Source: Scilla litardierei (taxonomy: Eukaryota > Streptophyta > Magnoliopsida > Asparagales > Asparagaceae). From it: a stretch of 64,000 nt of DNA. The position numbers and the translations under genes were made by a program. Of this stretch, positions 56,534 to 64,000 are shown piece after piece. The stretch's first letter is position 1, and every line of letters starts with the position of its first letter. A model generated the notes under the pieces. It saw nothing but the letters and a program-made list of their open reading frames with translations, had not been told where the DNA came from and searched no databases. Where the stretch lies: positions 32,574,418-32,638,417 of the forward strand of contig CM061132.1 of the NCBI GenBank assembly GCA_030789695.1. The letters are read 5' to 3'.

Positions 56534-58330
56534 TCATGGTGGGCGATACGGGTGATGCCCAAAATCCGGCATCTCTTCAACTCCAGAGCTTGTGGCTTTT
56601 GGTGTAGTCGGCGGCTGTAGAAAGATTCGCTCAACTAACCTCCCATTGTCGACAGGATCCGGGGGCTTCTCCCTCAAATTGGCGTCTACCGCCATCTTTT
56701 TCAGGATCCGGACCTCATCACCGGTGAGGTCCATGGGCTCCTTCCCCTTTCTCCTCATAGGAGGAGCCTTAGGGAATCCAGGAGGGATCACAGGTCGCGC
56801 GACCGCCTCATCAGCAACTTCCGTCTTTGGTGAGCCATCTTGCTCTCCAAGGTCTCCCAAGTGATCGGGGGGATTCCTCGAGAGTACTTCCCAGGCACTT
56901 GTTTCAACAGCTCTATCTTCTTCGTTCTCCATCACATTGATACTAGGATCATCCGGAGGATTTGGGTGTTTCATCGACAACCCTAAGTCAAATTCGACTC
57001 TTTCTTGGCCGAAATTGAGGGAAAGCCTCCCATTCTTCACGTCTATCAAAACACCGGCGGTTGCCATAAAGGGTCGTCCAAGTATAATAGGGGTGTGCTT
57101 ATCTTCCGACATGTCCATCACCACAAAATCAACCGGCACTTGTACTCCACTCACATCAACGGGGAGGTCGTCCACTACTCCCACCGGGTACTTGACCGAA
57201 CGGTCAGCAAGTTGTAATGTTATGCCGGTGGGCTCTAAGTCTCCCATCTCTATTCTCTTGTACAGCGATAGGGGCATTAAGCTGACGCTCGCTCCTAGAT
57301 CGACGAGCGCCCTCTGGATTCGCACTTCCCCAATCGAACAGGGGATGGAGAAACTTCCTGGGTCTTTGAGCTTGGGCGGATTTGCGCGCTGAATGAGGGC
57401 GCTGCACTCCGCCGTTAACACGACCTTCTCTTTTCTAGATCCCCGTGTCACCAAGTCTTTCAAGAATTTTGCATAGGAGGGGATCGTCTCAATAGCTTCT
57501 AGGAAGGGGATTTGAAGGCTTAAATCCTTGACCATGGCAAAAAATTTGCCATACTTCTCGTTGATTTTCGCTTGGGCCAGACGTTGTGGAAAGGGCACAA
57601 CGGGCTTGAATACCCTCAAATTCCCTTCTTCTTTCTTCTTCTCTTCTTCGGGGGCTCCCTCCGGAGCCACAATTTTTGGCGACGGGGCACCGTCGTCATT
57701 AGCTTTTTCAATTGGCCGCTCAACGGCCAGTAGTGCTTCCGGTTCCCTGGGTGGCACTCTAGTAGGAATTTGTGTTCCGCTCCTCAAAACGATGGCGGAC
57801 ACGCTCTCATGCTCATGCGTGAGTGCCAAGGTCCGATTTACCCCCATTGGGTTAACCTCAGGCTGTGGCGGTAAAAGATTCTGCGGTCTCTGAAGGTTCG
57901 CCACTTGCAACCCCAGCTGGGTCACCTGATCAATGAGGACTCTTTGTCCCATCTCCAGCTTCAGATTGATCTTCTCCTGGTTGGCTATGTATTGAGTCAA
58001 GAGGGACTCAACCGGAGAAATGGCCCTCTGCTGGCCGTATTGCTGCTGGGTGCGCTGCTGATTCCTAGGAGCATACTGTTGATACTGTTGTGGAGGTTGT
58101 TGCTGCTGAAATTGCTGCTGCTGAAATTGCTGCTGAGGCCTAGCCGGCTGATATATCTGCTGTTGTTGCTGAGTCGGCTGTTGATAAGGCGCTCGGTAGC
58201 TAAGGTTGGGATGATTCCGGTTGTTTGGAGAGTAGGCCGGGTTGGAGTTGGTTCGTGGTGGAAAAGGCACATTCCCCGTAGGATTGTAAAATAATGCGCT
58301 CGCCTGATCCAACGGTGGTGAGATGTCACC
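56534..58330 (-). CDS. Element E Gag C-terminus and Athila-type protease, 592 open codons
   Basis: A long open frame on the minus strand. The first residues read PLDQASALFYNPTGN and there is no ATG, because it continues from the broken gag to its right. Residues about 44-98 are glutamine-rich. Coiled sequence (LTQYIANQEKINLKLEMGQR) and the Gag end (VVPFPQRLAQAKINEKYGKF, LQIPFLEAIETIPSYAKFL) follow. The aspartic protease has the Athila active site ALVDLGASVSLMPLSLYKRI (Asp near residue 338) and the downstream TPIILGRPFMATAGVLIDVK. After a short acidic tail it ends VEEMPDFGHHPYRPP, where an autonomous element would continue into RT. No stop interrupts these 592 codons, in contrast to the N-terminal gag. 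Confidence 0.85.
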   Translation of the reverse strand, partial: GDISPPLDQASALFYNPTGNVPFPPRTNSNPAYSPNNRNHPNLSYRAPYQQPTQQQQQIYQPARPQQQFQQQQFQQQQPPQQYQQYAPRNQQRTQQQYGQQRAISPVESLLTQYIANQEKINLKLEMGQRVLIDQVTQLGLQVANLQRPQNLLPPQPEVNPMGVNRTLALTHEHESVSAIVLRSGTQIPTRVPPREPEALLAVERPIEKANDDGAPSPKIVAPEGAPEEEKKKEEGNLRVFKPVVPFPQRLAQAKINEKYGKFFAMVKDLSLQIPFLEAIETIPSYAKFLKDLVTRGSRKEKVVLTAECSALIQRANPPKLKDPGSFSIPCSIGEVRIQRALVDLGASVSLMPLSLYKRIEMGDLEPTGITLQLADRSVKYPVGVVDDLPVDVSGVQVPVDFVVMDMSEDKHTPIILGRPFMATAGVLIDVKNGRLSLNFGQERVEFDLGLSMKHPNPPDDPSINVMENEEDRAVETSAWEVLSRNPPDHLGDLGEQDGSPKTEVADEAVARPVIPPGFPKAPPMRRKGKEPMDLTGDEVRILKKMAVDANLREKPPDPVDNGRLVERIFLQPPTTPKATSSGVEEMPDFGHHPYRPP

Positions 58331-59154
58331 ACTGTCGAATTCTCCAAAACTTCGAATTCCACCGCAGCAATCTGTTGTGTACCGGCGCCACCGGCGCCTA
58401 CCATCAATGCGGAGATCTGGGTCGACAGCAAGTCAAACTTGCTGGATAATTTGTCGACGTCCTCGACCCTATGGATGCCTCCAGATCTGGGTGTGGCTCA
58501 CTCGTCACACCACCGCTTATTGTTGGATGCCATATTTTCAAGAATCTGTCCGACATCTTCTTCGCTTCTCGACATAAAGGACCCTCCAGCCGCGGCATCC
58601 ATGGAAGATTTCAAATCGTCCCTCAACCCATTATAGAACAGATTTATGATCTACCACTTGGGGAGCTCATGGTGGGGACATCTTCGCTGCATCTCCTTGT
58701 ATCTCGTCGAAGCCTCATGCAAGGACTCGTGGCTGGCCTGGGAAAAGGAGGAGATCTCACTCCTCAGCTTCATGGTCTTCCCCGGAGGAAAGAACTTCGT
58801 CAGGAAGGCATTTGAGAGCTTCTCCTAGGTGTTGAATGTATTCGGGTCCTTTCCCCTAAGCCACAGCTTGGCCTTATCTCGCAGAGAGAAGGGGAACAGC
58901 TTCAGTCGGATCGCCTCAGTTGTGACACTGTTTATCCGGAAGGTGTCACATTTCTCCATGAAGGAGTCTAAATGCTCAATCGGGCTCTCCATGGGCGCAC
59001 CCGAAAATTGATCCTGCTGGATCCACGTCACCAAAGATGGCTTAAGCTCGAAGCTTTGGGCCGTAATAGCTGGAGGACGAATGGCGGAGGTGGACTCGAT
59101 AGATGGCATCGAGTACTCCAGCAGGGACTTGTGAGGCGGGGTGTTCTCCCCCAT
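58331..59154 (-). pseudogene. gag: Element E Gag N-terminus, broken
   Basis: Starts MGENTPPHKSLLEYSM at 59154. Core motifs: IEHLDSFMEKCDTFRIN, LKLFPFSLRDKAKLWLRGKD, AFLTKFFPPGKTMKLRSEI, ESLHEASTRYKEMQRRCP and LFYNGLRDDLKSSMDAAAGG. Interrupted by TAG at the usual WEKL tryptophan (about 58827), TAG after ELPKW, TGA after WCDE and one frameshift near 58340. It is continuous with the open 592-codon part that follows. Confidence 0.83.
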
Positions 59155-59450
59155 GGTTTCAGGGTCCTATCTTCTTCGCTTCTCGGCGGCCAAACGCCTT
59201 AGGGTGGCGTTTATCTCTGGATCAACGGGGATCAAGTCGTCGAGACTTCTTGAACTCCTGCGCATGAAAAACAACAAACACCCGTGAAGCGAAAAGTGGG
59301 AAAGAAACAGATAAGATAAGAAATAAAAATAAAAATAAAAATAAAAATAAGAAGATAAAAAGGAAAAATAAGAATGCGAAAATTATCGCAAGGTAGGGAT
59401 GAGAGCTAGACACTAGGGTTCATGAAATCCTAAAATAACAAGCACGTTGC

Positions 59451-59469
59451 CTCCCTGGCAACTGCGCCA
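59451..59469 (-). other. Primer-binding site of element E
   Basis: The minus strand reads TGGCGCAGTTGCCAGGGAG, seven bases from the 5' LTR end at 59477. One base differs from the family C left site in the shared part. Confidence 0.82.
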
Positions 59470-59476
59470 TAAAGCT

Positions 59477-61067
59477 TGACGCCCCCCGTCTGTTGCGTGT
59501 TCTCGATGTGTGCAACGATAAGATCGGGGGTGTGAGAATTAAATATTTGTAACCGCAAGCGCACGGTGTTGTAGTATGGGTTGGGGGTCGAACTCAGGGA
59601 GGCGTGGATGTGCTTGTGTCAAAGAGGATCAAATTCACCCCATGGGCGAGCTAGCCCGGATCGGGGAAATGGTTGTCACGGTGAATGGAATGCAAGGTAT
59701 AAACGATATAAAGGAAAAACCCGGGACTTTGGTTTCCACCCTATCGTGCGATTCTCACCGATACGGTCGACGGGTAGGATAGCGATCAGAATTAGGGTCT
59801 AATGGTGAGACGTTGCCTCTAAGAGTGGTACCAGCGTCCCATGGGCCCGGATTCCGGGCGGTGCCCAGGATGATACGCCGGACTTCCCGGGTTCGATCAG
59901 TGGGCACTCCCGTGTCCATTAACACTGATCGACTCCGGGAGCACTAAGCTCGCAACGATAACTCCCAACGTCTCGTCCTGCCGCTCCCGCGCGCTAGGAT
60001 TCGACGTCTACGCTAACGGCGTGAGCTATGGCTAGGGGGTCAACCGCCAAGTTTATTCCCCATTGGCCCGATGGTCAAAGGCGGTCTTTTTCCCGCCGAT
60101 GACAATAAAACACCCCACGTAACCGTTAGATTCCTAATCCCTATCGATTTCCTAGCCCTATGGATGCATCGGGGAGAACCCACGAAGGGGTTTCCGCCAA
60201 AATCCCGGATTCGGGAACTACTCACACATATTTAGGAAAAAGCGATCTAAACAGAAATCGACCATAAAAATCATGATCCGACAATAGAAATGCAATGGTA
60301 GTAAAGCAATTAAGATAATACTAAAGTTTCACAAAGATCCGAAAACTTACAAAAACTGGGAAATTACAGCCGTCACGAAATGAAGAAAACAGTAAAAAAT
60401 AACCAACTCTCGTTTCTGGGAAACCTAGGGTTCTATATATAGAAATTGATATCACCCGATCGGTTGACAAGTCAACCGGTCGGGTGATCAGAACCAAACT
60501 TCGGTAGCGAGATGCGGGACTTCACCCGGTCAGGATGAACCGGTAGGTTGACATATGAATGTGACCGGTTGGATCTTGGTGCCGTCGGGTGAGGAGGCCG
60601 GTTGAGCTGACCGTGTCTTGGCTTTTGAAATTCAGCTACAGGTGAACCGATCGGGTGAAGGTCACCCGATCGGTTGGCAATCAGCTTCGAATTCTAGAGA
60701 CTTTGGGCTTTTGACCCGGTCACTGAACCGACCGGGTGACTTCTTGTGAGCTCCAAGCTGCGTCCGGGTGGTGCACGCGTGCAGCACCCGATCGGTTGAA
60801 GATGACCAACCGACCGGGTGAGGGGCTGAAAGATGATATCATCGTCGTTTGACCCCCTGGATCACGCGTGACACCTCCCGTTGCTCCGGGGACTTGCGAT
60901 ATCGTCGTTTTATGTCCCTTATGCCAGTAAACTCCTGCAAAATACGGAAAACACGGAAAAGTGAAAGAAAACAAGAAAACACGAGAAAACGAATATAAGA
61001 CGGCGGTAAAATACGGAAAAACACGGAAGAAAACGTGCGCAAATATATGAAATATAAACGCACGTCA
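59477..61067 (-). repeat. Element E 5' LTR
   Basis: 1591 bases, nearly identical to 52378-53966. TATA complement at 60433-60441 and motif array at 60452-60825. Ends CGCACGTCA, followed by aatgt. Confidence 0.92.
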
Positions 61068-61221
61068 AATGTCCGTCAGTGTTTGATACTTTCTTGATAG
61101 CTTTAGTAGTTCACTAAAAGCATTTGGTGTGCTCACCAATACGCAACTTCTTTTGGATATCATACGTTTCTTATATAAAGAGATAGTGTTAATAATAAAC
61201 TAATTATAAAAACTAATTATA
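61068..61221. other. AT-rich flank between element E and a gag fragment
   Basis: Begins with the TSD copy aatgt. No other feature recognised. Confidence 0.5.
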
Positions 61222-61878
61222 GTGTCAATCAATGAGAACCGCGAAGGCAGCCGAAGAACTCCTTCGAGTAAAAATCATGTACCTATTACTTTAAGTTTGG
61301 AAAAGAGCCAAGATCGAAGGGTGGGAATTTGGGAATTTGGTTGTTCGACTCCTCATCAACCTAGGATTATTAAGCCTAGATTCCCACCGTTTAAGGGAAC
61401 TGAAGACGTTTTGCCATTGTTAAGCCATGCTCAGCAAGTGTTTGATTACTATTCTATGCCCAAAGAGAAGTGTGTTAAGTCAAGTGCCTTTTACATGAGG
61501 TTTAAAGAAGAGATAGTTATTCGCTTCGGACCCACAGACTTAGAGAAACCTTTCAATAGTTTCTCTAATGTGGAGCAATGAGGAATGATTAGAGAGTTTT
61601 TGAGTAAATTTGTGCAAGTCACCAGCCTATTAACCAAGTTACCTGATGAGTACATTATTGATAAAGTTGTGGGTGGACTTAAGGAGAAGATATGGCTTGA
61701 AGTATTGGTAGCTCGACCTCAGAACCATCAGCAAACAGTGCAGTTAGATTGGACCTTTGAGGCGAAAATTTCTCAAGTTGGAAGAAATGGCAGAATTAGC
61801 TTTACTCTCGTATCCCTCCCAAATCCACAAATACACAGCTTCTCAGAATTGTTAATGACCCCACTTCCAATTCTCTAA
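61222..61878 (+). pseudogene. Ty3/gypsy gag fragment
   Basis: Plus-strand pieces of a gypsy Gag: QPRIIKPRFPPFKGTEDVLP, AQQVFDYYSMPKEKCVKSS, then FKEEIVIRFGPTDLEKPFN, a TGA, MIREFLSKFVQVTSLLTKL and IDKVVGGLKEKIWLEV. The usual tryptophan-rich segment between the second and third pieces is deleted. No LTR, primer site or zinc knuckle is attached, so this is an orphan fragment of a family not otherwise present here. Confidence 0.72.
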
Positions 61879-62257
61879 AGCCTAGTGTGTTTGGATTGAG
61901 AGAAAATGTATGAAAGAAAAGTGAAATGAAAAAGAAAAAGAAAGAAAAAGAAAAAGAAAATGAAATGAGATTCTTTCTCATGTTTGGTTACCAAAGAAAT
62001 TTTTGAAGAAAGTTGAAAGGAAAATAAGGAAAATAATTTATGTGTAAAATTTTGATAATGATTCGTGATTTTTTGAAAAATTCATTCATAATTTTTTGAA
62101 AAACTTCATGAAATATTCAAGAATTCATTAAAAATAGCAACTAATTATATTTGTTAAAAAACACAAATGCATGCATATGAGAATATTTAGTATTGCTTTC
62201 TTTTCCCTCATTTTCCTTGGGTCAAGAGGAGGAAAACTTGAAAGAAAAGTTTTACTA
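61879..62257. other. AT-rich spacer before element G
   Basis: Purine-rich gaaaaagaaaaag stretch at 61927-61965 and AT-rich sequence to the LTR. Nothing coding is supported. Confidence 0.5.
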
Positions 62258-62444
62258 TGTTATGAACTCCAAGATGGAAATCAATCTAAGATTAGGAGTA
62301 ACCATGGCATAAGCCATGGCTCTCTATATATTCATTCTCATATTGGGGGTTTAGAAGTCAAAGGGACTCCCCACTACAATTAGTGGGGAGTAATAGTGAG
62401 ATGATGAGGGGAGGGAGGCCAAAGGCGTCCCTCAACTCACAACA
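62258..62444 (-). repeat. Element G 3' LTR
   Basis: 187 bases, tgttatgaactccaag...caactcacaaca. The second LTR is outside the window, so no TSD can be tested; the outer flank is tacta. Confidence 0.8.
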
Positions 62445-62769
62445 CTCCCCCTCATCTCTCCATTACCTTGGGTTAAGCATATGAATACTTCAGGATTCAG
62501 CATGCTAATGGGGTGGATACTTCTGGGTCCAGAGCCACTGTGGTTGTCTCGTTAAAACCTTAGCTGTGGAAAACCCAGTGGGAAAAACCAGCAGCTTAAG
62601 GGAAAAGAGTACAACTATCGAGAGACTCCCCCTGATCTGTACAAACTTCAGGCTTGCAGATTTCCTATGTATCTATACAATCATCTCCTATTCGTCTATA
62701 CATCCATCATGTTCTGAAAGCAAATACAATCATCACTCATCTATACAAGTTTCACTCATCTAGCAGCTA

Positions 62770-64000
62770 TTGGAAAGCAGTGGCGCTTTGGAGTGGAACG
62801 CTCTTTGAAGTTGGTAGCTGACTCCACTAATGTATTCTTTGAATCAGTCTTCACTGTGTCTGCAAGGTACTGCTGGACATGGCTGAGCATTTTCAAGACT
62901 TGCTTCTTGGATGATGAGATTCTCAGAAGATGTAGACTTTGGAGGATGATGTGTAGATCTTTAGGAGCTGGCCGGCCTTTTGTCTTTTAGTCATCACGAT
63001 GATCTTTAAACCTGCATATGCGATATATATTCCCTGACCCTTGGAAGTTGCACATAAGCAGCTTATCCTTAGTCTAGTGGCGCTCTCCAGGACAACACTG
63101 TATCTGGCTAACAACTTTACTGCAGACGTTCTATCAAAGACACGTGCAGTTGGCCAGATAAAGAAGTGTAACTAATACACTAGAGCTAGGCTCTTCGGGA
63201 CCTAGGATGTCCTCTCCCTCTTCCAGCGACTTGAAGGTGTCATAAATAAGCATCCATTTTTAATAGATTGCAAATGGACATCATTCTACATAAAATCCAG
63301 GTGTATGAAGAATATTAAAGGGTTCCACCACGAAGGTGTTTAATCTGTAAAACGAGACAATACCTTGTTATGCCTAGGTATTTCATTTCCAAGGTATGCT
63401 TAAGGCAATCAGATATCTCAATGGTCTCTGCAGGAGATCATATTAGATTTAAGTCAACCATATATACGGCGACTATCACAAATCATGTCAACGATCTTTC
63501 AAAAAAGATAGACAAGCAGAATATTGCTTAAGATCATCTAATGATCTTTGAAGACTTTATGGAGATGACGTTTCTACGTCTCTCTTTCATCTCTGGGGGT
63601 AGAGTATACCCTTCTGGAAGTTTTATATAGATCTCTATATCTATATTGCCATACAGATATGCAGTTACAACGTCCATGAGCTGCATTTATTGGCTTTTTC
63701 AGAGACGTTTAGGCTTAGTAGGAGAATGATCACATTTCCTTCATTTCAATTTCTTATGAAATCCAACTTATATTCCACATGTTTTACACATTCAAGTGTA
63801 TGGACTACTGGTCCAAAGACTTTGCTTTTCAAGAGTGGGTCTAGCTCTACTCTTATTGTCTCGTCCCACTTTGGCCAATCTATGTGTTTACGCTATTGAA
63901 AAGTGGGTTGATGTCATCGTCGTATTCAGCGACGTGAACGGTAATAGCGAAAGCAAAACCGTCGTCGACTACTGTGCTATATCTGTCCAGTACCTCTCCA
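62770..64000 (-). pseudogene. pol: Element G reverse transcriptase and RNase H remnant
   Basis: The minus strand shows, from the right, HIDWPKWDETIRVELDPLLK and KVFGPVVHTLECVKHVEYK (63890-63770), a deletion over the RT core, then FVIVAVYMVDLNLI (about 63470). Here the catalytic YVDD reads YMVD, so the first aspartate is lost. LEMKYLGITRYCLVLQIKH, LEEGEDILGPEEP and LVTLLYLANCT (63240-63150) and NLLARYS-like sequence near 63114 complete it. Many stops. Non-functional. Confidence 0.78.

Larger units (their letters stand above)
52378..61067 (-). mobile_element. Element E: non-autonomous Athila-like gypsy element (gag-protease only)
   Basis: 8.7 kb on the minus strand. LTRs 52378-53966 and 59477-61067 are nearly identical by eye, both TGACGCCCC...CGCACGTCA. 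Flanks gatgt (52373-52377) and aatgt (61068-61072) form a TSD with one mismatch. Primer-binding site at 59451-59469; polypurine tract at 53967-53979. The internal region carries gag and an Athila-type protease, then about 2.5 kb of non-coding sequence. No RT, RNase H or integrase is present. Confidence 0.93.
62258..64000 (-). mobile_element. Element G: short-LTR Ty1/copia element, 3' part (runs off the window)
   Basis: 3' LTR at 62258-62444, polypurine tract at 62445-62452, then the copia 3' non-coding end and pol remnants on the minus strand. Same end sequences and layout as element H (TGTTATGA start, cactccccc tract, accttagctgtggaaaaccc), so it belongs to a related family. The 5' half lies beyond 64000. 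Confidence 0.85.

Noticed and set aside
62258..62444. Element G LTR as a second copy of the element H LTR
   Set aside because: Ends and polypurine tract agree, but the interior is different, so they are related families, not the same one.

Overview
This 64 kb window is repeat-dense nuclear DNA of a flowering plant. It contains nested LTR retrotransposons of typical angiosperm lineages (a chromodomain-bearing Ty3/gypsy, Athila-like and Tat-like gypsy, SIRE-like and short-LTR copia) and a Mutator-like (MULE) transposase remnant. I see no host gene, rRNA, tRNA gene or CRISPR array. The species cannot be fixed from the sequence. All identifications come from reading motifs, boundaries and target-site duplications (TSDs) by eye; nothing was searched or aligned by computer.

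Layout, left to right. (1) 1-902 is an inverted piece of an Athila-like LTR (family E). (2) 919-28629 is a compound of Athila-like family C: a broken gag, one LTR split in two (2880-3292 and 20707-21490), a related truncated LTR (about 21560-23446), a non-autonomous internal region with an unusual ORF (25005-26381), and a second C LTR (26896-28629). Inside the split C LTR sits element A (3293-20701, TSD tggcg), a SIRE-like copia with gag but no pol. Inside A's left LTR sits element B (4038-14611, TSD gagac), a chromodomain gypsy with recognisable but broken gag-pol and two intron-like gaps. (3) About 28800-31870 is a decayed MULE. (4) 31871-33049 is AT-rich DNA with a fold-back repeat. (5) 33050-51973 is element H (TSD gaatt), a short-LTR copia on the minus strand interrupted by three later insertions: Tat-like element F (33487-41963, TSD ataca), a SIRE-like solo LTR X (44510-46164) and an Athila-like solo LTR D (47459-49563, TSD catga). 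(6) 52378-61067 is element E, a non-autonomous Athila-like gag-protease element with near-perfect TSDs. (7) 61222-61878 is a gypsy gag fragment. (8) From 62258 to the window end is the 3' part of another short-LTR copia, G.

How the parts relate. Four elements (A, E, F and the right C internal region) lack a usable reverse transcriptase (RT), and B, H and G carry broken ones, so nothing in the window looks able to move by itself. Several LTR pairs are nevertheless nearly identical by eye, which suggests recent mobilisation in trans. Three observations deserve follow-up. First, element B has intron-like GT...AG gaps, one exactly at the Gag-protease boundary and one inside integrase, both of which restore the expected protein when removed. 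Second, LTRs of copia and Athila-like families all carry arrays of semi-palindromic CGGTC-core motifs upstream of their TATA boxes. Third, the right C element encodes a protein of unknown function with a duplicated module of about 45 residues. Coding decay is dominated by C-to-T type changes: all seven in-frame stops in B are TAG, and catalytic aspartates are lost in three transposons.
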